Below, piece by piece: positions 34,786 to 42,910 of a DNA stretch of 64,000 nt. A model generated the notes under the pieces. That model was not told the origin of the DNA. It ran no database searches and saw only the letters and a list, made by a program, of their open reading frames with translations. The position numbers and the translations under genes are program-made. Each line of letters opens with the position of its first letter. Within the stretch, counting starts at the first letter, position 1. Where the stretch lies: the NCBI RefSeq assembly GCF_002872075.1, contig NZ_PGGU01000006.1, forward strand, positions 124,001 to 188,000, read 5' to 3'. This DNA comes from Microbacterium aurantiacum. GTDB taxonomy: Bacteria > Actinomycetota > Actinomycetes > Actinomycetales > Microbacteriaceae.

Positions 34786-35445
34786 TCACACGACGAGCGC
34801 GAGCGCGACGCCGTCCCAGCCCTTGATGCCCACGGTCTGCAGAGCGGTCGCGTCGAAGCGGGGGTCATCCCCCAGCATCCGCAGCGCATCCCTGGTGCCG
34901 ACGACCATCGGATCGGTGCTGTCGTCGCGCACGATCTCGCCCTCCCGGCCGATGTTGTCGAGCACGACAACCGTGCCGGCATGGCCGAGCCTGGCGGCCC
35001 AGTCGAGGTAGATCGTGTTGGACTCCTTGTCGGCATCGATGAACACGAGGTCGAAACCGCCGACGAGCGTCGGCAGGACGTCGGCTGCGCGACCGACGCG
35101 GATGTCCACCCGCTCGCCGACACCGGCGGCGTCGATGCTCGCGCGCGCGATCGCGGCGTTGCGCGATTCCGCTTCGACCGTGATGACGCTTCCGCCCTCA
35201 CCGACGGCTCTGGCCAGCCAGATGGTCGAATACCCGCCCAGCGTGCCGATCTCCAGCACGCGGCGAGCGCCGCTCATCCGCGCGATCAGGTTCAGCAGCT
35301 TGCCCGCGACAGGCGCGACCTCGATGTGCGGGAGTCCCGCCGCCTGCTGGGCCCCGAGCGCCGCCTCCAGTGCGGGGTCGTGGCCGACGAGCGTGTCGGC
35401 GAGATAGACGTCCGCGTCCGCCCAGGCGGCAGGTGTCGATTGCAT
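34786..35445 (-). CDS. Family 3 O-methyltransferase
   Basis: A 219-residue SAM-dependent methyltransferase of the caffeoyl-CoA/catechol O-methyltransferase type. The SAM-binding motif VLEIGTLGGYSTIWLA, the acidic ITVEAESRNAAIA and the metal-binding DLVFIDADKESN are present, with LDNIGREGEI as the second metal-site segment. The substrate is unknown. ATG 35445 is preferred over TTG 35457. It stands alone between eno and the CPBP operon. Confidence 0.9.
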   Translation of the reverse strand: MQSTPAAWADADVYLADTLVGHDPALEAALGAQQAAGLPHIEVAPVAGKLLNLIARMSGARRVLEIGTLGGYSTIWLARAVGEGGSVITVEAESRNAAIARASIDAAGVGERVDIRVGRAADVLPTLVGGFDLVFIDADKESNTIYLDWAARLGHAGTVVVLDNIGREGEIVRDDSTDPMVVGTRDALRMLGDDPRFDATALQTVGIKGWDGVALALVV

Positions 35446-35476
35446 GACTCCAGACAATCCCGGCGGACGGCCGGCG

Positions 35477-36430
35477 TCAAGGGCGCGGTTGTGAGAGAAG
35501 CCGGCCGGGGGCGTCGGCGAGTTCGGGCTGGTTGCGGAACTGACCGGTGACCACGAGCACCGCGGTCACGAGGGCGAGCACGATCCAGCCCGCAACCCCC
35601 AGGGGGCCGGCGAGCGCGAGGTCCGGCTGCGCGGCGGCGAAGATCACGATCATCCCGCCGGACGCGTTCAGCGAGCCGTGCGCGATGACAGCGGGCCACA
35701 CGGAGGCCGAGCGCAGCCGCAACCAGCCGAGCAGCACACCCCATGCGACGCATCCGGCGATCATGAACAGCACGCCGGAGATGTCGGTGCGACCGAAGTT
35801 GTATCCGAGCAGGATGACCGGAGAGTGCCAGACGCCCCAGATGATGCCGCTGAGGATCAGCGCGGGCCATGTGCCGAGCGGGCGCAGCGCGGGAACGAGC
35901 CAGCCCCGCCAGCCGATCTCCTCGCCGAACGCGAAGAGGCTGTTGAAGAGAGCCGCGAGCGGAATGGACGCGAGCTGAGCGACCACGATCACGCCGACCG
36001 GCGGCACCGGCGTTCCTGCCGGCAGCGCCTTCTCGATCTCGGCCGCGAATGCGGCGAAGGTGAAGTCGAGTTGCACCCAGCCCAGCGCCCCCGAGAGCAG
36101 GATGCTGATGGCCACGAGCACCGGCGGTGCGAGCCAGCCGAGCACGATGAGCCAGATCACCCGCTTCGCCGGACGCAGCGGCCACAGTCCGAAGAACCGG
36201 AGGCGGTCGCCGCGCGCCGGCACGCGCATCACGAGGGCGACGATGAGGGCGGCGACGGCCGGGGTGTACATCATCACCGGCAGCAGGACGCCGGTGGACG
36301 GCTCGGCGAGGCCGTCGCCGAGCCAGAGAGGCAGGGCGACCAGCCACGCGAGGGCGCAGGAGAGCACGATGAACGCGAGGGTCGCGGGCCACGCGATGCG
36401 GGTCGCTGGGGTGGTGGATGTTCTGGTCAT
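35477..36430 (-). CDS. CPBP family intramembrane glutamic endopeptidase
   Basis: A 317-residue protein with about eight transmembrane helices and the Abi/CPBP motifs: EEIGWRGWL (two Glu and Arg), the later His in GIIWGVWHSPVILLGYN, and the last motif HGSLNASGG. Family members cleave prenylated or other membrane proteins, or confer bacteriocin self-immunity. Its ATG overlaps the DUF1648 gene stop by four bases, placing it last in the GntR operon. Confidence 0.92.
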   Translation of the reverse strand: MTRTSTTPATRIAWPATLAFIVLSCALAWLVALPLWLGDGLAEPSTGVLLPVMMYTPAVAALIVALVMRVPARGDRLRFFGLWPLRPAKRVIWLIVLGWLAPPVLVAISILLSGALGWVQLDFTFAAFAAEIEKALPAGTPVPPVGVIVVAQLASIPLAALFNSLFAFGEEIGWRGWLVPALRPLGTWPALILSGIIWGVWHSPVILLGYNFGRTDISGVLFMIAGCVAWGVLLGWLRLRSASVWPAVIAHGSLNASGGMIVIFAAAQPDLALAGPLGVAGWIVLALVTAVLVVTGQFRNQPELADAPGRLLSQPRP

Positions 36431-37488
36431 GGTGCTCCTTCTCCGGATTCCGCCTCTGTCGCGGCTCGATCTCGACCGGCCGCATCGACGTATGCCTGCA
36501 GGAGGGCGGCCGCCTCCTCCGCGCCGTCGATGGTGATGACGAATGATCGGCCATCTCGCCTGGTCACCTCGATCGCGGCTCCTCGCCGCATGACGATACC
36601 CGTTCGGCCGTCGACGGCGATCCGCCACCCCCAGCCGCCGAACTCGCCGAAGGGCGAGATGTCGACCGCGCGAACCGAGTCGATCTGCTCGAGCGGGATC
36701 CTTGCACGCGGCCAGCCGGTCAGTGAGCGCACTGCGAGTCCCTCGGGGGTGATGCGCACGCGGAAGGCGGCTGTCGTGGAGAGTGCCGCTCCGACGACGA
36801 GAACGGCGAAGGTCACGACCCACGCTCCTGCCACCCCGATCGCGAGCATGTACACCGCCAGCGCGGCCAGCGCGAGCATCAGCACGGTCACGCCGGCGAG
36901 CGCCGCCCGCGGCATGGTGGTCGTCGCGATCCAGACGACGCGTTCGCCGTCCGAGACGCGCACCGCCTGACGCGGTTCGAGAGTGCGGCCCCGCTCCGGC
37001 CGCACGTGCGGCTGTACCACCCACGCCACCGCGGCGACGACGACCAGTGCCGTGAACGACAGCAGGACCACGCCGCCGATACCGGGGGCCTGCGTGGCGT
37101 CGGGCAGCCCGCGCTGGATGCCGAGCGATCCGGCGGTCAGCGCTGCGGCGAAGGCGGACAGCCCTGCGGCGAGCGCGCCCATCATCCGCGCTGCCCCTCC
37201 CCAGTGCGCACCCACCGCGGCGAGCGTGATGATCGCCATGAGGAGAGGGAGCGCGAGCCCGAGGCCCACCCCCAGCCAGATGTATGTCGACGGCGGCCCG
37301 AAGCCGTCTGCACCGCCCGCGCTCCAGTGCGTGACGACCGGATCGGGCACCTCGGGGATCCATGTCGCGCATATGGCGACCCCGATCGACGTGAACACGA
37401 CGGGAACGGCGACCGCGGCGAGAAGGAAGACGAAGCGCGCCCGGCGCAGCTGCGCGGGAGGTGTGCGGGAGAGGTCGTCGGTGGTCAC
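36427..37488 (-). CDS. DUF1648 membrane protein with C-terminal PH-like region
   Basis: A 353-residue protein with about six helices. The DUF1648 signature is PVVTHWSAGGADGFGPPS after the first helix (residues 17-40); the C-terminal 100 residues form a bacterial-PH-like domain (FRVRITPEGLAVRSLTGWP, then IPLEQIDSVRAVDISPF). Proteins of this type often sit under YtrA-type GntR regulators and respond to cell-envelope stress; the exact function is unknown. It overlaps both the GntR stop and the CPBP start by four bases, so all three are translated as a unit. Confidence 0.85.
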   Translation of the reverse strand: MTTDDLSRTPPAQLRRARFVFLLAAVAVPVVFTSIGVAICATWIPEVPDPVVTHWSAGGADGFGPPSTYIWLGVGLGLALPLLMAIITLAAVGAHWGGAARMMGALAAGLSAFAAALTAGSLGIQRGLPDATQAPGIGGVVLLSFTALVVVAAVAWVVQPHVRPERGRTLEPRQAVRVSDGERVVWIATTTMPRAALAGVTVLMLALAALAVYMLAIGVAGAWVVTFAVLVVGAALSTTAAFRVRITPEGLAVRSLTGWPRARIPLEQIDSVRAVDISPFGEFGGWGWRIAVDGRTGIVMRRGAAIEVTRRDGRSFVITIDGAEEAAALLQAYVDAAGRDRAATEAESGEGAP

Positions 37489-37895
37489 GGTGAGATCTCC
37501 TCTCGAGGTTCCCGCGTTCCTCGGGACGTGCGCGGGCGCGATGTGTCGCGCCGATGGGCCTGCACGATCGCCGCGAGAGTCTCGGCCGAGACGCCGAGCG
37601 ACGCCGCGCGCTGCACCAGCTCGGCGATGTCGTGGGCGAGTTCGGCGAGCGGTGCAGCGGATGCCGCCACCATCGCTCCCCGGCCTCGGCGGAGGTCGAC
37701 GAGCCCCTCGTCACGGAGTTGCTGATATGCGTGCAGGACGGTGTGCTGGTTGATGTCCAGCGCGTCGGCCACCTCGCGCGCCGCAGGGAGGCGATGGCCC
37801 GGTGTGAGAGTTCCCGCGAGGATGTCCGCTCGTACGGAGGCGGCGACCTGGTCGTAGAGCGGGCGGGAGCTGTCGGCATCGATCCTGACGAGCAT
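37485..37895 (-). CDS. GntR family regulator (YtrA subgroup)
   Basis: A 136-residue regulator with a winged helix (residues 10-75: RPLYDQVAASVRADILAGTL, then LPAAREVADALDINQHTV) and a short C-terminal helical tail rather than a full effector domain, as in the YtrA subgroup. It leads the operon with DUF1648 and CPBP genes and probably represses it. A GGAGGAGG Shine-Dalgarno favours ATG 37895 over the adjacent GTG 37898. A repeat-rich, AT-rich control region lies immediately upstream. Confidence 0.9.
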   Translation of the reverse strand: MLVRIDADSSRPLYDQVAASVRADILAGTLTPGHRLPAAREVADALDINQHTVLHAYQQLRDEGLVDLRRGRGAMVAASAAPLAELAHDIAELVQRAASLGVSAETLAAIVQAHRRDTSRPRTSRGTREPREEISP

Positions 37896-37912
37896 CACGC
37901 CTCCTCCCCCGG

Positions 37913-37945
37913 GTTCGAACTTCTACTAATTCTACTCGAACTATA
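37913..37945 (-). promoter_or_regulatory. Promoter/operator region of the gntR operon
   Basis: An unusually AT-rich patch with TTCTACT repeated at nine-base spacing (37921, 37930) flanked by CGAAC (37916, 37937). On the minus strand TAGAAT (37934-37929) could be the -10 box, so a protein bound to the repeats would block it. Confidence 0.5.
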
Positions 37946-38007
37946 ACAACTGTGGGAACTCTCCATCCATGTTTGTCGGGATGCGGTACGTCAGCCACAC
38001 TGGCGCC

Positions 38008-38478
38008 ATGCGCATCACTCCCCGCCGCCTCGCCATCGGCATGAGCCTCTGGATCCCGAACCTGTTCAGCGGCATCCGCATCCGTCGCTTCAGCGACGAT
38101 TGGACGCACGCGACCGTGGAGCTTCACGTAAACGTGCTCACCCGCAACTACGTCAAGACCGCCTTCGGCGGGTCGATGTCGGCGATGACCGACCCGTACT
38201 TCTTCATGCTCGTCATGCACCAGCTGGGCCGCGACTACGTGGTGTGGGACACCCGCGGCGAGATCGAGTTCCTCAAGCCGGGTCGCGGCGTTCTCACCGC
38301 GGAGTTCGCGGTGAGCCCGGAGAAGGTCGCGGAGATCCGTGAGAGTGCGCGCGGCGGCGCGAAGGTGCTCGAGTGGTTCGAGACGGTCATCACCGATCGC
38401 GACGGCGATGTCGTGGCGAAGGTGCGCCGCGAGGTGTACATCCGCGAGAAGAAGCGGGTCACCGCGACTCGCGGCTGA
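38008..38478 (+). CDS. DUF4442 (hot-dog fold thioesterase-like) protein
   Basis: A 156-residue protein of the DUF4442/PaaI-like hot-dog superfamily; the central helix segment NYVKTAFGGSMSAMTDPYFF and the strand YVVWDTRGEIEFLKPG match it. These proteins are predicted acyl-CoA thioesterases without proof. ATG 38008 is chosen because CACACT ends six bases upstream and no Shine-Dalgarno is present; ATG 37969 would add 13 residues. Its 3' end overlaps the convergent lacI gene by 20 bases. Confidence 0.8.
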   Translation: MRITPRRLAIGMSLWIPNLFSGIRIRRFSDDWTHATVELHVNVLTRNYVKTAFGGSMSAMTDPYFFMLVMHQLGRDYVVWDTRGEIEFLKPGRGVLTAEFAVSPEKVAEIRESARGGAKVLEWFETVITDRDGDVVAKVRREVYIREKKRVTATRG

Positions 38479-39499
38479 TCTCCGCATCGCGGGCGCCGCC
38501 GGAGGCGAAGCCCGAAGGAGCCGGCACGGACGACGATCGGACGATCAGACTCGGGGCGAGCCGGAGCGTCTCGTGCGCGGACCCCGCTCCGGACGCCAAT
38601 CCGAGCGCCAGTTCGAGGGCGGTGCGCCCGCTCTCCTCGAACGGCTGCCGTACGGTCGTGAGATCCAGCGCGGCGGCGACTTCGCCGTCGTCGTACCCGA
38701 CGACGGCGACCGGAGCAGTACCGGAAGCCGAGCGCAGGCGGGACAGGATGGCCGCAGCGAACTGGTCGTGATTGGCGACGATCGCCGTCGAGCCGGCGTC
38801 TGTCCTGGCACGGAGCACTCGCTCATCGACCGACGAAGGCCCGTCGATGGCGAGGGATACGACATCGACGTACTGCGAAAGGCCGTCGATGCGGAGCATC
38901 CCCGCCGACACATACGACGGCGAGCGCTGCGGCTCGTGCACGAAGAGCACCCGGCGGTGGCCGAGGCCCGCGAGATGACGCCCGATCTGCGCGCCTCCCT
39001 CGTGATCGTCCACGAGCACGACCGGGCCACCGACGTCCGCCCTGGTCGGCACGACGTCGACGTAGACGATCGGGATGCGCGCCGCCCTGCTGGCACGGCG
39101 CGCGGCGCCTCCGAGCGGCACCCCCATCACCACGAGCGCGGCGACATCGGTGCGGGTGGGCAGCACATCGAGCAGCGGCTCATCGGCGGCCGCGGCGGAA
39201 TCCAGGTCGTACGGGATGATGTCGACCGCAGCGTCGCGGGCTCGGCGCAGCATTCCGGACAGGCGACGCAGATACGACGGATACGTCGTGAACGGGGCGG
39301 CGACGGCGATGCGCGCGGCGCCGATGCGTCGCCCCTCAGTCATGCGATAGCCGAGCGCCGTGGCCGCCTCCACGATGCGCTCACGGGTCTCGACCCGCAC
39401 GCGGTGCGGCGAACTCACCGCCAGTGACACCGTGGAGATGCTCACGCCCGCGCGCGCCGCGACGTCGTAGATCGTGACGCGGCCGGGGCGTGCACGCAT
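38459..39499 (-). CDS. LacI family regulator
   Basis: A 346-residue regulator with an N-terminal helix-turn-helix (VTIYDVAARAGVSISTVSLA, residues 8-27) and hinge, then a periplasmic-binding-protein-like ligand domain (VAALVVMGVPLGG, VLVDDHEGGAQIGRHLAGLG, VAVVGYDDGEVAAAL). Such regulators usually bind sugars, but the divergent operon encodes esterases. An ATG with GGAGG upstream sets the start; a frame to 39628 is not supported. A dyad between this gene and the esterases is the likely operator. Confidence 0.93.
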   Translation of the reverse strand: MRARPGRVTIYDVAARAGVSISTVSLAVSSPHRVRVETRERIVEAATALGYRMTEGRRIGAARIAVAAPFTTYPSYLRRLSGMLRRARDAAVDIIPYDLDSAAAADEPLLDVLPTRTDVAALVVMGVPLGGAARRASRAARIPIVYVDVVPTRADVGGPVVLVDDHEGGAQIGRHLAGLGHRRVLFVHEPQRSPSYVSAGMLRIDGLSQYVDVVSLAIDGPSSVDERVLRARTDAGSTAIVANHDQFAAAILSRLRSASGTAPVAVVGYDDGEVAAALDLTTVRQPFEESGRTALELALGLASGAGSAHETLRLAPSLIVRSSSVPAPSGFASGGARDAEISRESR

Positions 39500-39518
39500 T
39501 CGCGGGCCTCCGCACTTC

Positions 39519-39534
39519 ATCGAAGTTCTTCGAT
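39519..39534. promoter_or_regulatory. Candidate LacI operator
   Basis: Inverted repeat ATCGAA-GTTC-TTCGAT lies midway between lacI and the esterase gene, and a further half-site ATCGAA occurs at about 39558. Confidence 0.5.
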
Positions 39535-39573
39535 TGCCAAGACTAGTGCCCAGCCCATCGAAGGAGATGCCCG

Positions 39574-40581
39574 ATGCCGAGAAGTTCCCGGTTCCGCCGC
39601 CCGCTGCTCGACAGCGCCGTCGCCGCACTCGAGAAGCGGATCGCTCCGCTGCTCGCCCCGGAACCCGCCGACCCTGCCGGGAGACGGCGCGTCGCCGAGG
39701 AGAACGACGTCAGAGTGAGCGCCGAGCTGGGAATCGGCCCGATCGGCACCGCCACACGAGATCATGTCGTCCCGGTCATCGGGTATCCCGACGTGCGGGT
39801 CCGCGTGTACTGGCCGGGCGCCGAACCGGCCCCGGCCGGCTCCGACCTCCCGATCCTCGTCTACTTCTACGGCGGCGGCTTCACGATCGCCGGAATCGAC
39901 TGGGTGTCGTGGGACGCCCGCTTCCGCGAACGTGCACGGGATGCCGGGATCGTGATCGTCGCAGCGGACTACGCGCACGCTCCTGAGCAGCGTTTTCCGA
40001 CTCAGCCGGAGCAGTGCTGGTCGGCCTTCGAATGGGCGCACGCGAGCGCGAATGATCTGGGCGCCTCGTCGAGCAGGATCGCAGTGGGCGGAGCATCTTC
40101 GGGCGGCGACCTCGCCGCTGCGGTGACGTTGATGAACCGTGATCGCACCGGACACCGGATCGCTCTCCAGATCCTGGAGAATCCCGCGCTCGACCTCACG
40201 ATCGGCCACGCCGACATGAGCGGCATCAGCGCCCGGATGCCGGGCGTGATCGTGCGCAAGGCCGGACGCAGCCTGGTACGGCAGTACGTCGGCGATGATG
40301 CCGCCACCGCACGTCAGCCCTATGCATCGCCCCTGCTCGCCGCGTCGCACCGGGGCCTTCCGCCCGCCTTCATCCTCACCTCCGAGCTCGACCCGCTGCG
40401 CGGCGACGGCGAGGCGTACGCACGTGCGCTCTCCGACGCAGGAGTGCCGGTGACGGCGATCCGCTTCATCGGGCAGACGCACGGATCGCTCGGTTCGACG
40501 GGCTTCGTTCCCGCCGCGGACGCCGCGCATCGCTTCCTCGTCTCGCAGTTGCGCACGCTGCACGATGAAGTCGTCGCATGA
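39574..40581 (+). CDS. HSL-family esterase with altered oxyanion and elbow motifs
   Basis: A 335-residue alpha/beta-hydrolase of the hormone-sensitive-lipase (GDXG) family. The oxyanion motif is FYGGGFTIAG, where HGGG is usual, and the nucleophile elbow reads GGASSGGDLA, where GDSAGG is usual; the Ser is retained. The YAHAPEQRFP block, ELDPLRGD Asp and GQTHGS His complete the triad. A GAAGGAG Shine-Dalgarno precedes the ATG. First of four coupled genes divergent from lacI. The substrate is likely a small ester, unknown. Confidence 0.88.
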   Translation: MPRSSRFRRPLLDSAVAALEKRIAPLLAPEPADPAGRRRVAEENDVRVSAELGIGPIGTATRDHVVPVIGYPDVRVRVYWPGAEPAPAGSDLPILVYFYGGGFTIAGIDWVSWDARFRERARDAGIVIVAADYAHAPEQRFPTQPEQCWSAFEWAHASANDLGASSSRIAVGGASSGGDLAAAVTLMNRDRTGHRIALQILENPALDLTIGHADMSGISARMPGVIVRKAGRSLVRQYVGDDAATARQPYASPLLAASHRGLPPAFILTSELDPLRGDGEAYARALSDAGVPVTAIRFIGQTHGSLGSTGFVPAADAAHRFLVSQLRTLHDEVVA

Positions 40582-41576
40582 CCGCGCCCAGTGCGGACTT
40601 CCCGCCCCTCAGCGCACCCGTCGTCGACTGGATCCGGCGCGTCGAGGAGCTCTCCGCGGAGCATCCTGAACTCGCTGCCGCGGACCCGATCGCGCGACGG
40701 CGGCCGGCACTGAGGGTGAGCGATCTCATCGCGCTCGAGTTCACCGAGCCCGCGCCGGACGGCGTCGAGATCGACGACCTCGAGCTGTCCGGCGGTGCCG
40801 GTCCCATCCGCGCTCGACGGTTCCGCGCCGCCGACGCGAGCGGCGCCGCGCCGACGATGCTGTGGCTGCACGGCGGCGGCTGGGTCGGCGGCACGATCGA
40901 CGAGATCCTCAACGACCGCATCTGCGCGGACCGCGCGCTCCGCTCCGGGGTCCAGATCATCTCCCTCGAGTACCGCCTCGCTCCGGAGCATCCGTTCCCT
41001 GCCCCCGTGGATGACGCCGTCGCCGCACTGGATGCCCTGCGCTGGCGCGCCGAGGAACTCCGCATCGACGTCGACCGGCTCGGAATCGGCGGCAACTCCG
41101 CCGGCGCGACCATCGCCGCGTCCGCCGCGCTGCGCGAACGCGACGCCGGACGCCCGCTGCACCACCAGTCGCTCGAGGTGCTGCCGGCGGCGCTGCGCAC
41201 GTTCGGCGCGTCGATGCAGCGGTACCGCCGCGCATCGGGAATGGAGGATGCCGAACGCATCGCCGACGTGTACCGTGCCGGCGCGCCGCACGCCGTGGCC
41301 TCGCCACTGGACGCGGCCGATCATCGCGGAATCGCGCCCGCGCTGATCCTCGCAGCCGAGTTCGATCCACTCCTCGACGGAGCCGTCGCCTACGCCCGCG
41401 CGCTGCGCGAGTCGGGAGTGGAGGTCGTCCTGCGCATCGGCGAAGGGCACATCCACGGCTCCCCCCTGCTCACCGCGCGCTGGCAGGGGGCGCGGGACTG
41501 GCGCGACGACTTCGCCGCCGAACTCGCAGCCGCCTATGCCCCACGACCTGCGGGCGCGCATCCGCAGCACCCATGA
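40578..41576 (+). CDS. HSL-family alpha/beta-hydrolase
   Basis: A 332-residue second esterase of the same family, with canonical LWLHGGGWVGG oxyanion motif, EYRLAPEHPFPAP, nucleophile elbow GIGGNSAGATIA, AEFDPLLDGA for Asp and GEGHIHGS for His. It is only distantly similar to the preceding esterase, so the pair is not a recent duplication. Its ATG overlaps the upstream stop (ATGA) and its stop overlaps an ATG of the transporter frame. Confidence 0.9.
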   Translation: MTAPSADFPPLSAPVVDWIRRVEELSAEHPELAAADPIARRRPALRVSDLIALEFTEPAPDGVEIDDLELSGGAGPIRARRFRAADASGAAPTMLWLHGGGWVGGTIDEILNDRICADRALRSGVQIISLEYRLAPEHPFPAPVDDAVAALDALRWRAEELRIDVDRLGIGGNSAGATIAASAALRERDAGRPLHHQSLEVLPAALRTFGASMQRYRRASGMEDAERIADVYRAGAPHAVASPLDAADHRGIAPALILAAEFDPLLDGAVAYARALRESGVEVVLRIGEGHIHGSPLLTARWQGARDWRDDFAAELAAAYAPRPAGAHPQHP

Positions 41577-41614
41577 TTCCTGCCCGACCCGACCCGACCG
41601 AGAAACCGGAGACG

Positions 41615-42910
41615 ATGATGTCCGCCTATGCCGTCGAGCCCGCCCTTCCTTCACCCCCGCCGCTGAGCGCCGATCACATCCCGGGGCAGCGGCAGACCTG
41701 GTGGTTCTGGGTCGCGTTCGTGCTCACCTGGTTCGCCTCGGGGATCGCTCAGGGTGTGGCCGCTGTCGCCATCCCGCAATTGCTCAAGGAGTGGGACCCC
41801 GAGCACGCCACCGGCAACCTCAGCATCATCCTCACGGTGGGCGGGGCGGCCATCCTGATCACGACGCCGATCTTCGGGCGCCTCAGCGACCGCTCGCTGT
41901 CACGTCTGGGCATCCGCCGGCCGTGGATCCTCGGCGGCGCGCTGATCGCGCTCGGCGGTTACGCCGTGCAGGCGCTCGCCCCCTCGCTCCTCATGCTCGG
42001 CCTCGGAACGATGCTGGTGCTGATCGGCTGGGGTGCGGTGTCGATGACGATCCACACCCTGTTCGCCGATCAGATCCGCCGCCGCATCCGGGCGATCATG
42101 TCGGCGGTCACCGGTGCGGCGACGGCCATCGGCATCCTGATCGGAGTGTCGTTCGCCGGAGTTGTCGCCGGGCTGGGCCAGGTCGGCATGTTCCTCATCC
42201 CCGGCGGTATCTCCGCGCTCCTGGCTCTCACCCTGTTCTTCGCCCTCCGGGACATCCGCCGCGCTCGGCCCGCGCCGAAGCTGGATTGGGGCGGCGTGCT
42301 GTCGACGTTCTGGCTGAGCCCTCGTCGCTACCCCGATTTCGCCTGGGCATGGGTCTGCCGCTTCTTCATGACGGCGTCGATCGTGTCGGTGACCAGTTAT
42401 CTCTATCTCACGATCTCCAGCCGGTTCGGCATCGAGGATCCGGCCGAGATCGCGAGCGTGCAGACTCAGGCGACGGCGGCGTTCACCATGATGAACCTGG
42501 TGATGGCGTTCGTCTTCGGGGTGATCTCCGATCGCACAGGGCGGCGGAAGCCGACGGTCGTCTTCGGCGCCCTCTTCAGCGCTGTCGGTCTCGTCCTGGC
42601 CGTCGCGTTCGGCGACATCGGGTTCTTCCTCATCGGCATAGCGATCGTCGGTGCGGGCCAGGGCGCTTATATCGCCGCCGATGTGGCGCTCATGACCGAG
42701 TGCCTCCCCTCGGCCGAGGACGCGGGCAAGGACCTCGGCATCGTCGCGCTCGCCTACCTGTTGCCCGGCATCCTCGTGCCTGTGTTCGGATTCTTCGCGA
42801 CCCGCATAGGCTCGCCGACGGGAGAGAACTTCGCGGCCCTGTACATCGGCGCCGTCGGAATGGCGCTGATCGCCGCATTCGCGGTCACCCGGGTGAAGGG
42901 CGTTCGATGA
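41615..42910 (+). CDS. MFS transporter
   Basis: A major-facilitator permease of about 431 residues and 12 helices. The loop 2-3 motif is GRLSDRSLSRLGIRRPW and its counterpart between helices 8 and 9 reads GVISDRTGRRKP. ATG 41615/41618 follows GGAG; an upstream in-frame ATG at 41573 overlaps the esterase stop and would add 14 Pro-rich residues. Its place between esterases suggests import of the ester or export of a product. The substrate cannot be read from the sequence. Confidence 0.9.
   Translation: MMSAYAVEPALPSPPPLSADHIPGQRQTWWFWVAFVLTWFASGIAQGVAAVAIPQLLKEWDPEHATGNLSIILTVGGAAILITTPIFGRLSDRSLSRLGIRRPWILGGALIALGGYAVQALAPSLLMLGLGTMLVLIGWGAVSMTIHTLFADQIRRRIRAIMSAVTGAATAIGILIGVSFAGVVAGLGQVGMFLIPGGISALLALTLFFALRDIRRARPAPKLDWGGVLSTFWLSPRRYPDFAWAWVCRFFMTASIVSVTSYLYLTISSRFGIEDPAEIASVQTQATAAFTMMNLVMAFVFGVISDRTGRRKPTVVFGALFSAVGLVLAVAFGDIGFFLIGIAIVGAGQGAYIAADVALMTECLPSAEDAGKDLGIVALAYLLPGILVPVFGFFATRIGSPTGENFAALYIGAVGMALIAAFAVTRVKGVR

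Noticed and set aside
39574..41576. The two adjacent esterases as a recent tandem duplication.
   Set aside because: Their oxyanion motifs, elbows and overall sequence differ too much; they share only the family fold.
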